Shown: one piece after another, positions 23,101 to 31,819 of the stretch
Layout: each line of letters begins with the position of its first letter
How positions within the stretch are numbered: position 1 is the stretch's first letter
Source of the DNA: Mugil cephalus
Taxonomy: Eukaryota; Chordata; Actinopteri; Mugiliformes; Mugilidae
Direction: 5' to 3'
Assembly (NCBI RefSeq): GCF_022458985.1
Contig: NC_061776.1
Location: 2,951,075 to 3,015,074 of the forward strand
Length of the DNA: 64,000 nt
Program-made: the position numbers and the translations under genes
The notes under the pieces: generated by a model
Seen by the model: only the letters and a program-made list of their open reading frames with translations
What the model was told of the DNA's origin: nothing
The model's database searches: none

Positions 23101-25406
23101 GATTAATCTGTTACACCACTAATAATAAACTGTCTCTGGACACGTGGACCAGGATCAACCGTCCAACTACAGCGTCCAAGCAGCTGGCGGAGACTTACAG
23201 GTCCTGCTCCACCTTCTTGTCCAGAGCGTACTCCAGGTCCGTCACCAGCATCTTCTGGTAGAGGTCCTGCAGAGCCTGACGGGACGTCCACACCTCTGCC
23301 GCCCCCAGCTTCGAGTCTGGACACAGAGAGACAGGTTTACAGGGAATAACTGGACACAGAGACAGGTTTACATGGAATAACTGGACACAGAGACAGGTTT
23401 ACATGGACTAACTGGACACAGAGACAGGTTTACAGGGACTAACTGGACACAGAGACAGGTTTACATGGACTAACTGGACACAGGGACACAGAGAGACAGG
23501 TTTACAGGGACTGACTGGACACAGAGAGACAGGTTTACATGGACTAACTGGACACAGGGACACAGAGAGACAGGTTTACAGGGACTGACTGGACACAGAG
23601 AGACAGGTTTACAGGGACTGACTGGACACAGGGACACAGAGAGACAGGTTTACAGGGACTGACTGGACACAGAGACACAGAGAGACAGGTTTACAGGGAC
23701 TGACTGGACACAGAGACACAGAGAGACAGGTTTACAGGGACTGACTGGACAAAGGGACACAGAGACAGGTTTACAGGGACTGACTGGACACAGGGACACA
23801 GGGACAGGTTTACATGGACTGAATGGATGGACACAGAGACACAGGGACAGGTTTACAGGGACTAACTGGACAAAGGGACACAGAGACAGGTTTATATGGA
23901 CTGAATGGACACAGAGACAGGTTTACAGGGACTGACTGGACACAGAGACAGGTTTACAGGGACTGACTGGACACAGGGACACAGAGAGACAGGTTTACAT
24001 GGACTGAATGGACACAGGGACAGGTTTACAGGGACTGAATGGACACAGGGACAGGTTTACAGGGACTGAATGGACACAGAGACAGGTTTACAGGGACTGA
24101 CTGGACACAGGGACACAGGGACACAGGGACAGGTTTACATGGACTGACTGGACACAGGGACACAGAGACAGGTTTACATGGACTGACTGGACACAGGGAC
24201 AGGTTTACATGGACTGTCTGGACACAGGGACACAGGGACAGGTGTCCACGGAGGACGTGGAGCAGACCTACCTGTCATGTCAGCCTTCAGGGCCTCTGCC
24301 TGTCTGCTCGGATATAAACAAAAGAGAAGGAGGTTAGACAGGACCGAGCTAACATGCTAACACAGCATCACTTCCTCCTCAGAGACTAGCCGAGCTAACA
24401 GCTAACAGCTAACAGCTAAAGCTAACCAGAACAAAACTGAAACACATTATCCTCATTATTCTCAGTAAGCGTGTTAAGGAGTGAGAGGAAGAGGCTGTGT
24501 GTTGTTGTTGTTGTTGTTATGTAAAGTCAGTTATAAGAATTAAATGCTTTCAGTTTCATTTATTTCGACATGTTTACTAATATTAAACATGTCTCATACA
24601 CTCATACAGTGATTATATTTTTATATCTGCTTTTCCTCGACTGGTAGACGTGTAAATATACATAAGTGTACTTAAATGTTTTATATCTTATATTATTTGT
24701 ACTCTGCCTTGCTTGTAATATATCGTTCATAGTTGTTTTTCATACATAGTCCACCTATATGTGCGCTGTTTGTGTAAGCGTTGAAAGTTTCTGTGTTTCT
24801 GAAAGTGAATTTCCCCATTGTGAGATAAACAAATACTTATCTTATCTTATCTTATCTGTCTGTCATCCAGGTCATGTTATATCCAAAAAAGCGTTTTAAA
24901 ACAACAATAAGTCAAATTCCATGTTTTTAATGGCGCTTTCTGGACTCATGTAAACGCATTTATTCATATTTAAACATATTTAAACTGACATGTCTCTAAT
25001 GTCAATAACAGCGCGACGGACTACCGTAATAAATGCTGTTGCGCGCAGCATGCTCACTGGCGCTTCCTATCCGCTACCGTATTAACCGTTGTTGTAGTAT
25101 ATGCGCAACATTTTTTTCCTCATTGGTAAAACGTTAAAATCGGGGACATTTCCCGAGACAGCTTTAACCGGGGGACAGGTCATCCAAAACGTTGACTGTC
25201 CCCAGAAACCGGGGACGTCTGGTCACCCTATCTAGCTCTAGCTAAGGGGGTGGTCCCCAGACCAGCTAGCTCCGCGGCTAGCAGCCGAACAAAACAATCC
25301 ACCTTCGGGGTTAAAACCTCCGCTTCTGGGTGGCCCGGTACCACCGGGGGTTCGGTTAGAGGACACGGTGACTGGCTTACCGTAGGTACTGGGCGCAGAG
25401 GTTCAT
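5443..25406 (-). CDS. smg7: SMG7 nonsense-mediated mRNA decay factor, 24 coding exons
   Basis: Coding exons in transcript order: 25381-25406, 24272-24303, 23199-23316, 21823-21955, 20856-21027, 20253-20324, 19447-19597, 19233-19368, 18986-19148, 18324-18483, 18172-18242, 16589-16649, 16314-16433, 14969-15392, 13628-13769, 12450-12844, 12087-12292, 10913-11060, 10614-10763, 9813-9899, 9049-9199, 7861-8031, 6216-6376, 5443-5556. All borders are GT-AG, all phases agree, and the sum is 3,564 nt (1,187 aa; human isoforms are about 1,090-1,180). The N-terminal 14-3-3-like domain (about residues 1-220) keeps the phosphoserine-binding Lys65 and Arg162, equivalent to human K66 and R163. A helical-hairpin region runs to about 490. 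A proline/glutamine-rich C-terminal half with an acidic EEEEE patch ends in MNPPH, as in mammals. Known role: it pairs with SMG5, binds phospho-UPF1 and recruits CCR4-NOT deadenylase to decay targets in the cytoplasm. One oddity is a Gly where mammals have Arg at the exon 13/14 junction (DNQPG). The ATG at 25406 was chosen by homology and follows a good context (GGCAGG). Confidence 0.95.
5557..6215. repeat. smg7 intron 23: G-rich minisatellite plus GGAA purine tract
   Basis: At 5560-5660 a 12-13 bp unit (GGGGGGAGGACA) repeats right up to the 3' splice site, so on the gene's strand it forms the polypyrimidine tract. From about 5717 to 6092 the plus strand is almost pure purine (GGAA/GAAG variants, about 375 bp). 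Long ORFs here (for example 240 aa rich in Phe, Leu, Pro and Ser on the minus strand) are products of the repeat. Confidence 0.9.
6474..7715. repeat. smg7 intron 22 minisatellite, TTATCAC units
   Basis: About 1.24 kb of tandem 9-bp (TGTTATCAC) and 11-bp (TGTGTTATCAC) units, with T/C/A variants after CAC. The unit contains no stop codon in any plus-strand frame, which creates spurious ORFs of 90-392 codons (Val-Ile-Thr-Val-Leu-Ser repeats). It lies wholly between splice sites 6377 and 7860. Confidence 0.95.
8225..8755. repeat. smg7 intron 21: (AC)n block facing a (GT)n block
   Basis: From about 8225 to 8508 the plus strand is AC repeats with ATATAC interruptions. From about 8509 to 8755 it is GT repeats with TATATG interruptions. 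The two halves are near reverse complements around 8508-8512, forming a quasi-palindrome of about 530 bp. Confidence 0.9.
8815..9046. repeat. smg7 intron 21 (GGA)n/(GGAGCA)n array
   Basis: About 230 bp of GGA triplets with GGAGCA and GAAGAG variants. It starts 2-3 bases from the 5' splice site of the intron that follows the exon at 9049-9199 (CCT/CTG repeats on the gene's strand). Confidence 0.9.
9537..9808. repeat. smg7 intron 20 (GGA)n/(GCA)n array
   Basis: About 270 bp of GGA, GGACGA, GGAGCA and GAAGCA units that, like the array in intron 21, begins immediately after a smg7 5' splice site (exon 9813-9899). Glutamate-rich and arginine-rich ORFs in it are repeat products. Confidence 0.9.
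10444..10541. repeat. smg7 intron 19 GGAC/GGAT repeat
   Basis: A degenerate tetranucleotide array of GGACGGAT and GGATGGAG units ends in a run of G. Confidence 0.85.
11121..11154. repeat. 34-nt poly-C run in smg7 intron 17
   Basis: Uninterrupted C on the plus strand (G on the gene's strand) is followed by ATACACAG and eight more C. It lies about 60 bp upstream of exon 18 on the gene's strand. Confidence 0.9.
11288..12080. repeat. smg7 intron 17 ATTAATTAAC satellite with 304-bp higher-order repeat
   Basis: About 790 bp of 10-12 bp units (ATTAATTAAC, TAATGAATTAAC, CGACTCATTAAC). Superimposed on the short units, the 304-bp block starting at 11341 is repeated at 11645 with no difference that I could find by eye. 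The array stops a few bases before the 5' splice site of intron 17 at 12086. Confidence 0.9.
12985..13345. repeat. smg7 intron 15 minisatellite, GTCCCCTGCAGC units
   Basis: About 360 bp of 11-12 bp units such as GTCCCCTGCAGC, GTCCCTGTAAC and GTCCCTGCTGC. Many contain CTGCAG. ORFs rich in Gly, Arg, Thr and Leu are repeat products. Confidence 0.9.
14200..14332. mobile_element. MITE-like fragment (GGGTGACCAGACG family) in smg7 intron 14
   Basis: The stretch with GGGGACATTTTAGGGGACAG and CGGGGACTGTCCCCAGAAA closely matches the block at 25145-25212 and is preceded by a similar GCGCGACC segment. The terminal repeat is missing here. This is one of three smg7 intron copies. Confidence 0.45.
16650..18171. 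other. smg7: smg7 intron 11, unique-looking AT-rich sequence
   Basis: This 1.5-kb intron is the main exception to the repeat pattern. It has no tandem array and no recognisable transposon. No RNA gene or exon was seen in it. Confidence 0.5.
18886..18972. repeat. smg7 intron 9 GTTGTGGTGG repeat
   Basis: About 87 bp of GTTGTGGTGGTT units with TTTTGTG and GACGTT variants, just downstream (gene sense) of the exon at 18986-19148. A (GAA)n run lies at 18570-18602 in the same intron. Confidence 0.8.
20040..20208 (+). mobile_element. Dispersed LINE/SINE-type 3' end in smg7 intron 6
   Basis: The segment contains a CTGGTTCTGGTTC run, GGGAGTTTTCCCTT, then GCATCTTGAGAC and TATATAAATAAA, which is the usual order at the 3' end of a common teleost retroposon. 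The same elements occur in reverse orientation at 62763-63010. The family was not named. Confidence 0.5.
21430..21690. mobile_element. MITE-like element with TAGGGTGACCAGACGTCC terminus
   Basis: The 18-bp terminus at 21430-21447 is the exact reverse complement of 25213-25230. The body repeats gtcccc/tgtccc phrases shared with 14200-14332 and 25000-25230. The opposite end was not found locally. It lies in smg7 intron 4. Confidence 0.5.
22190..22998. repeat. smg7 intron 3 minisatellite, 23-24 bp unit
   Basis: About 800 bp built from ACAAGGAGACGAG plus GGGATGAGGGG. The left third is diverged (single-base changes, AAGG/AGAG variants) and the right two-thirds is more regular. Ser/Pro/Leu-rich ORFs up to 281 codons on the minus strand are repeat products. 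Confidence 0.9.
23325..24245. repeat. smg7 intron 2 minisatellite, about 30-45 bp unit
   Basis: About 920 bp with GACAGGTTTACAGGGACTGA plus CTGGACACAG as core and variable CACAGAGA/GGGACA insertions, so unit length alternates. It fills the intron between the exons at 23199-23316 and 24272-24303, almost to both splice sites. Confidence 0.9.
24590..24860 (+). mobile_element. L2/Rex-like LINE 3' end in smg7 intron 1
   Basis: An AT-rich 3'UTR-like stretch ends in GAATTTCCCCATTGTGAGAT followed by tandem CTTAT repeats (24838-24857), the usual tail form of teleost CR1/L2/Rex1 LINEs. There is no coding part. Confidence 0.55.
25000..25230. mobile_element. MITE-like element ending GGACGTCTGGTCACCCTA in smg7 intron 1
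   Basis: The right terminus (25213-25230) is an 18/18 inverted match to 21430-21447. The body GGGGACATTTCCC...GACTGTCCCCAGAAA matches the intron 14 copy. It ends about 150 bp before the first coding exon. Confidence 0.55.
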
Positions 25407-25520
25407 CCTGCCGGATCTCCAGCCTTATTAGACAACGACTGGTCCAGAAGCTAACGCTCCTCCCGCCGCCATCTTGTTCCTGTCTGACCCACACAGGGCC
25501 TCATGTGTCATGCGCAGAAG
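25407..25520 (-). promoter_or_regulatory. smg7: smg7 5'UTR/core promoter with YY1-type site
   Basis: Immediately upstream of the smg7 ATG on the minus strand lies a short GC-rich stretch. At 25465-25476 it reads CAAGATGGCGGC on the gene's strand, a consensus YY1 motif about 60 bp before the ATG. This position and orientation are typical of TATA-less housekeeping promoters, in which YY1 marks the transcription start. No TATA box is visible. The start site itself is inferred. Confidence 0.5.
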
Positions 25521-25612
25521 AGCCGATTCTAAGAGCCGATGTCTGGGAGTGAATCAGAAGAACCGATTCTAAGAGCCGGTGTCTGGGAGTGAATCAGAAG
25601 AACCGATTCTTA
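25517..25612. repeat. 40-bp tandem repeat beside the smg7 promoter
   Basis: Units starting at 25517, 25557 and 25597 (GAAGARCCGATTCTAAGAGC then TGTCTGGGAGTGAATCA) give about 2.4 copies with period 40. A related AGAGTCGACTCT palindrome occurs near 26749. Confidence 0.85.
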
Positions 25613-26104
25613 AGGAGTGAGAGCCAGTTTCCCATTATTATTATTTTGTTTACATTTTGCTCGTTTGTCACGGGTGGAAACGAGTCATTTATACTATGTA
25701 TAATATATATTACTGTGCAGGTTCTCCACAAGGACCCTACGCTGGTATTTACTTGTACCCCATCAGTCTGGTTCACTCTGTAACAACTCCACCCAAACAC
25801 TAGGCGGCGCTGTGTCCTTTTTAACAGTTAATTTTTGATTCAACTTCCTGCTTCACTTTCAACAATGAAGACTGAAACTTCCAGATAAATACTAAACTAT
25901 CAATTTGAAAATCTTGGAGAGTGAGAAGCAACCAGAAATGCTAAACATGCTACTACCCAGAGGACCTATCACAGCTCTCGTTCTTGGCGTCGCTGTGATG
26001 CTTAGTTGCATTGCATCAGCTATGCAACATGCAGGGTCTCCGTTAATGCAGGAATCTCTGCAACACTTTAGTGCAGAAGCGGAAACTACGCGTTGACGAC
26101 ATGA
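25613..26104. other. Intergenic, no gene seen
   Basis: Unique-looking sequence between the smg7 promoter and an inverted-repeat element. Short ORFs on both strands overlap and show no recognisable domain. Confidence 0.4.
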
Positions 26105-26517
26105 GTAATACCATCCATCACTATGGGTGGCGCTAATGCACTTCAAATTAACCACTTTGTTATACAACAGAAGAAGACTGTTTGAAACGTCTCCCTGTTG
26201 GAGCTGCAGGTTTTTTGTACTTCCTCATGGGCTTCATCGCTCAGAGCTGGAGTCACCACTTGGTTCACCGCTGATGCATGCCACTTCCTTTCATCGTGTA
26301 CACATCATGTAAACCATACGTGAGATGCAACACACTGGTCCCACAACTGGGGGCAGCAGAGTCACCGGTGACGCACAAATATCCACCGAGGAGAAGAACC
26401 AGCGCTGGCAAAAGATGGTGGCACGTCATCTTCCCCTCCACACATACGTATAACAAAGTGGTTAATATTAAGTGCATTACGTGAATTAGCGCCACCTGTG
26501 GTGATGGATGGTATTAC
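26105..26517. mobile_element. Inverted-repeat (MITE-like) element with about 65-bp arms
   Basis: The left arm (26105-26165) and right arm (26448-26517) are reverse complements with a few mismatches and about 9 extra bases in the right arm. Both carry GTAATACCATCCATCAC, GGTGGCGCTAA and AACCACTTTGTTATAC. The 280-bp middle has no evident transposase. No clear target-site duplication was found. Confidence 0.6.
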
Positions 26518-28780
26518 AGTAATCGCTGCATCTCGTATCTGACCACACATTTTGAGGCAGTCATCACTTGTGGTTAAATGGAAGTAATGACGCTTTTGTA
26601 ACAGAATAACTGCACAAAATGAGACAATTATTAAACGTCTCACCAACACACACAAACCATGTGTATTTGTTGTGTGGGGCTAAAATATTTTAGGTTACAA
26701 ATGATAATAAATAAAGACTCGACTCTTCTTTAGGAGCCGTGGCAAAAGAGTCGACTCTCAGAGAAAAAAAGGTGAACTTCCCACCACTGGGGGGGGGGTA
26801 TCAACGTAACCTACTGAGGGGTCAATGGAACAGGATTTATTTACTTTGGTTTCATTAAACATTAATTAAAAAGAAGAAGAAGAAGAAGAAGAATATGGAA
26901 AATGTATTAATTTAAATTCTGATTTTTTTTTCTGAAGAATTATGAGGAATATTTTCCAGGTGGTGGTGGATCAGAATTCACACATGTAAAAAGAGAAAAG
27001 ATGCAGAATTACTTAGAGATTTTTTTTTAAATCATTTATTTCTTTATTGTTGGTTTATTAGAGTCACTGTAACAAAACCCAACCTTTCTTCGGCAGAATT
27101 CAGACTTTATCTCTGAGTCGCCTTTTATTTTCTCAGAATTAAAAATAAAATTAAAGTAAAAAATCCATTATTTATTTGATTTGATTTATTTATTTATTTA
27201 TTTTACAGTTTGTTCTCCCAGTAAAAAAAAATGGCCAGAAAGACACGAAAGTTAATTTTTGGTCATTTCCACCTTGCTAGCCTGCTTTAAGCGAGCTAAT
27301 GGAACGAGTCACAGAGTTGGAACCACTGAGAGAGGAAGACGTGGAGAAAGGAAGCAGTAGTTTGGAGAGAAGACCGTGGAGTCCATAATCCACCGTCTGT
27401 CCTCTACTGTCCACGTTATAAGTTGGACGTGTCAATGGTTTCAATGAAAGACGCCTGAGCAGAAACACTGCAACGCCTCATTAGCAGAAGCTAAGCTAAG
27501 CTAAGCTAAGCTAGCTGGAACCACAATGAGATATAATGGTGTTGGATAGATACAGGAGTATCATCCACCTTCCTCTGTCTCTGTCTCTGTCGACCTCTGT
27601 GGAAACCACCAACCAACCCCATGACATCACAGTACGACCATGCTAACAAACATGCTAATAAACATGTGACGTCCATCGTAACCTCCAGTTGTTTTCTTGT
27701 TTTCTTATAAGTGGCTCTTATCCTTTTATATAATTTTTAAATTGTACAAAAATAAAAAAATAATAGAAAAGATAAAAATGGTCTGGTGGCTACAGAGGAG
27801 GATTAGGACCCCTAACCACACAAGTCACATTTTTATTATTCATCAAGGAATGAATTTGTGTTCATTAGGACCAGTACATGCCTCAAATCATGTATTTGTC
27901 TCCATCTAGTGGAACAATGGTGAAACTACAGATAATAAACCACGTTTAATTAATCAGAAAACTTTATTAATCCTTCAAAGGAAATAATAGTTGTATTGCT
28001 GTTGCAAATATAATTTTTTAAAAAAAACATAAAAATAGAGGTAAAATGTATAAAAGCCAAATATTCATAATATCACAGAGGTAAAATGTTTAGAAATAGT
28101 GGTCCTTTGTCCCCATCTAGTGGTGTAATTGTGGTATTACAGCCTTGGTGGCTGGTAGCTTAGCATTGCTATGTAGCATGTAGCCTTGGTGGCTTGTAGC
28201 TTAGCATTGCTATGTAGCATGTAGCCTTGGTGGCTGGGGTCCTGGGGAGTTCCATGTGTAAATCTCCATCTTCTCCTGGATCGTATAATGAGCTCAATGG
28301 TAGAATGTGATGACGTCCAGGAGAAATAAAATGTCCAAAGGTTGAATTGTGTGAACGTTGCCTCCTGATGAATGGTGGAGTTCCTCAGGGAACCAGCTCG
28401 GGTCCTCTGTGGTTCTCCATGTAAAGTCACTGTATTTGTTATAGTTATATAGTATACATTATTATATGTCATATATACATATTACTATTTTATATAACTA
28501 ATCGTAGTATATATTGATTTAACAGAAGGGGCGGGATTTAAGGCTTTGGCCTCTTCCTACTCTTTGAACATAAAGTTAGGGTTTTTTTTCTTTGATTCTG
28601 TGTTCAAACATCCATTCATTCATTCATATTTGAGTTCTTGATAAATAAAAGAAACACAATTTAGTTGAGCATTCAACTTTTAACTATTTTATTTCTAGTT
28701 AAATTTCTTATTTCAGGATAAAAACATTGAAAATTGTCCTTTAATATTCACATCAAAGACTCCAGCAGCGTTTCTAAACT
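26518..28780. other. Intergenic AT-rich stretch with simple repeats
   Basis: No gene is seen. Contents include the AGAGTCGACTCT palindrome (about 26749), a (GAA)n run (26872-26892), an AAGCT run (27488-27513), the 41-bp repeat at 28141-28240, and a probable retroposon piece at about 28520-28640 (GGGGCGGGATTTAAGGC). All ORFs are short and featureless. Confidence 0.4.
28141..28240. repeat. 41-bp tandem repeat, 2.4 copies
   Basis: The unit begins AGCCTTGGTGGCTGGTAGCT and continues with TAGCATTGCTATGTAGCATGT. Two full copies and a partial third lie 3' of the zinc-finger gene. Confidence 0.9.
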
Positions 28781-28831
28781 TCACATCATATTTGTCTTTC
28801 ACAGTTACTTTTATTATTTTGAGTTTCAGGA

Positions 28832-30656
28832 CTACGACTTCTCAGCTGTGTGAGTCTTCATGTGGACGACCAGGTGTCTATTTTGGCTGTAGGCTTTACC
28901 ACAACGTTCACACCAGTACGGTTTCTCGCCTGTGTGCGTCCTCATGTGCAGCAACAAAGCACAACTCCGGCTGTAGTTTTTTCCACACGTTTTGCAGCGA
29001 TATGGCTTCTCTCCTGTGTGAGTCCACATGTGCTGAAACAAGGCGTAACTGTGGCTGAAGCCTCGACCGCACGTCTTACAAGAATAAGGCTTCTCGCCTG
29101 TGTGCGTCCTCATGTGGACGACCAGCGTGCCATAGTAACTAAAACGCCGCCCACACATCCTGCAGTGATACGGCTTCTGACCCGTGTGGATTCTCATGTG
29201 GTTCCTCAACGTTGACGAGTGACAAAATCTCCTCCCGCAAACTTTACAAAGGTACGGCTTCTCACCCGTGTGGATTCTCATGTGATTTTTGAAGGCATGC
29301 ATGTGCCTAAACTTCTTCCCGCATATTTCGCAGAAATACGGTTTCTCGCCCGTGTGAGTCCTGATGTGGAGCGTCAGCTGGATATTCCGAGTGAATCTTT
29401 TCCCACATGTGTCGCAGCAGTACGGCTTCTCACCAGTGTGCGTTCTCATGTGTGGGATCAAATTACTAGTGCGGCTGAAAGCTTTCCCACAGATTTTGCA
29501 GAGTGGCTTCTCACCTCTGTGGATAATTTTGTGCTTTGTAAACACTGAGCGGTCGAAAAACATCTCCCCACACATCTGACAGCAGTAAGTCTTATCACCT
29601 GCGTGAGTCCTCATGTGGACTTTCAGGTCGTACTTCAATCTAAAATGTTTACCACACGTTTCACAACCAAACGGTTTCTCGCTTGAGTGAATCTTCATGT
29701 GGGTGGTCAAATATTCCTGGACACTGAACTGTTTCCCACACGTCTCACAGGAGTACAGCTTCTCACTCGTGTGAGTTTTCACGTGGACGCTCAGGTTCCC
29801 ACGTTGACTAAATCTTTTACCGCATATTTTGCAAGAGTACGGCTTCTCTCCGGTGTGAGTCCTGGTGTGGGCTTTCAGCGAATGACTCTGACTGAACTGT
29901 TTCCCACATGTTCCACAGGAGTACAGCTTTTCACCTGTGTGAATTTTGCGATGTCTGTACAGTGTGGATTTATGCTTCAAGGTTTTTCCACAGATGTCGC
30001 ATGTTACAGACTTTGTTCCTGTGTCAGTATCACTCTGACCACTCTTCTTCCTATCTGGTTCCTCCTGTTCCTCTTTAATCTGTGGAGGTTCTGGTTCCTC
30101 CTGTTCCTCTTTAATCTGTGGAGGTCCTGGTTCCTCCTGTTCCTCTTTAATCTGTGGAGGTTCTGGTTCCTCCTGGTCCAGATTCGAGTTCCTGTCCTGG
30201 TCACAGAGCTGCTGGTCATCTAGAACCTCCTCTTTAAAGACATGGTGCTGGGACACATCTGAAGGAACAACAAACAAAGAACAAGTTTCTTTTTCTGGGC
30301 CAGTTAAACCCTCCAGTTAATGAATGGGCTTCATATTAAAAGCCCCCCATTTCAAATTAAAAGCTTCAAACCACTTCCACTGAAGACAGTGACCGTGATA
30401 TTTCTTCTTCTGTGGTACAAACACATATTTTAGTGGTATAAAACTTAACCAGACCAGATTTAACCAGACTAGACTAGGTTAGACCAGATTAGAATAGATT
30501 AAACTAAACCAGACTCCACTAGACCAGATCTCTGTCTTCTACTACTCAGCCTGGCTACCGTGGCTAGGCTAACAGGCTAACAGGCTAATGCTAGCCGGAG
30601 CTAATGTTACCTTTGAGGACGTCGGACCTCGACGTCTCTGTCTCAGCTGAAGACAT
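28832..30656 (-). CDS. C2H2 zinc-finger protein with 14 fingers
   Basis: Two coding exons: 30611-30656 (starts MSSAETETSRSDVLK) and 28832-30258 (enters as DVSQHHVFKEEV). A G|AT codon spans the GT-AG intron, giving 490 aa in total. Residues about 20-85 are acidic and contain three tandem EEPEPPQIKEEQ-type units. Then follow 14 C2H2 fingers in a row to the C-terminus, most with TGEKPY-type linkers. Finger 6 is followed by an RGEKPL linker and finger 7 is one residue shorter before its first Cys. There is no KRAB, BTB or SCAN domain. The short SSAETE exon followed by an acidic stretch and a finger array is the usual layout of fish gastrula-ZNF-type genes. Role: a nuclear sequence-specific DNA-binding protein by family; target unknown. 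The orthologue cannot be named. Confidence 0.9.
30056..30175 (-). repeat. 36-bp in-frame coding repeat in the zinc-finger gene
   Basis: About 3.3 copies of a 36-bp unit encode EEPEPPQIKEEQ (second copy EEPGPP). Each copy includes IKEE, which fits the SUMO acceptor consensus (hydrophobic-Lys-x-Glu). Being a multiple of three, copy-number change would keep the frame. Confidence 0.9.
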
Positions 30657-30701
30657 CGTTAGTTTTTATCTGCGACACGACGACACAACGTCCTCCAGCT
30701 C

Positions 30702-30702
<1 letters not shown>

Positions 30703-30782
<80 letters not shown>
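30703..30782. repeat. (AC)n microsatellite upstream of the zinc-finger gene
   Basis: About 78 bp of pure AC lies some 50 bp 5' of the ZNF start codon, within the likely 5'UTR or promoter. Confidence 0.95.
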
Positions 30783-30787
<5 letters not shown>

Positions 30788-30954
30788 CAACGCTTCCGCC
30801 TGGTGTCCCGCTGCCCGGGTCCGGCCGAAAACCGAGCTCCACTTTTAGTTCCGCTCCACTTTGAAATCTTTATTCACACGAAGAATAAAATGTTGGTCGT
30901 TGAGTTTCATTAAATCCGAAATACATAAATAAAATGAATAAATAAATAAATGAC

Positions 30955-31025
30955 ATGAGGACTGGGATAGGCTCCAGCAAACCCCGCGACCCTAGTGAGG
31001 ATTAAGCGGTACGGAAGACCAGACT
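30955..31025 (+). mobile_element. LINE/SINE 3' tail fragment (L2/Maui type)
   Basis: GACTGGGATAGGCTCCAGCA followed by CCCGCGACCC and GAGGATTAAGCGG is the well-known 3' tail shared by teleost L2-type LINEs and their SINEs. Nothing else of the element is present. Confidence 0.6.
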
Positions 31026-31097
31026 CAGAGGGGGGAAAGTAAAAGTAAAAGACAAGACTCTGAAGTTTCTATCAGAAAAGTCTGAATCACTTTAAGT

Positions 31098-31309
31098 CAG
31101 TGTTTCTGAATTCTAGTCCTCGGGAGCCACTGCCCTGCATGTTTTCGATGTTTCCCTCCTCCACCACACCTGATTTAAATGATCAGCTCATCATCAAGCT
31201 CTGCAGTGGCCTGATAAGGAGCCATTCATTTGAATCAGGTGTGTTGGAGCAGGAAACATCTAAAACATGCAGGGCAGTGGGTCCCGAGGACCAGAACTGA
31301 GAAACACTG
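31098..31309. mobile_element. hAT-type MITE with 8-bp target duplication
   Basis: The 212-bp element begins CAGTGTTTCTG and ends GAGAAACACTG. Its two halves are largely inverted (CCCTGCATGTTTTCGATGTT against AACATCTAAAACATGCAGGG). The flanks CTTTAAGT (31090-31097) and CTCCAAGT (31310-31317) match at 6 of 8 positions, consistent with an aged hAT target-site duplication. It is non-autonomous with no ORF. Confidence 0.8.
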
Positions 31310-31819
31310 CTCCAAGTAGTTTTGTCCTGGAGGAATCAAAGTTGGAACACAGTTAAAAAAAAGAAGTTGTTGGGTTCACCTGATATTTTTTTTTGTGTTG
31401 GTTGAATCCATCATGCAGCATTTACACAAACACAACTTGTGTCCAGAGCTCTGATTGGTTCAGAAAGATACTGGTGGATTTTAGGTTGAGGCTCAACGCA
31501 TTTGCACTGAATCATTCTTGGAGCCAACAACATGGAACAGTTCTCTTAAATAAGGCTGTGGATGTGTAAGGTCTGGCTTTTCCAAATCTTCACCTTTCCA
31601 CAGTTAACTGTTCCTCATCTACTTCTTTTGACTTTCTCTCTCTAGTCCAACGCTCTAGTCGTGTCTGATCACGTTACGTCTTTTATGTCATGTCATCCCG
31701 TGACGTTAAAAAAGTGGTAAGCCTGTTTTTCCAATGGAAGGCGTAGAAAGTTCAGATATTTGTGGACAAATGTAGGAAGTTACAGTAAAAAGTTGTCAGA
31801 AAAAGAAATGCTCACGTAA

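Noticed and set aside
22190-24245. CRISPR-like spaced repeats
   Set aside because: Units are contiguous minisatellites without unique spacers, inside introns of a vertebrate gene.
28792-30223. Plus-strand ORFs of 71-178 codons over the zinc-finger gene
   Set aside because: Antisense shadows of the repetitive finger array. The minus strand holds the intact C2H2 frame.
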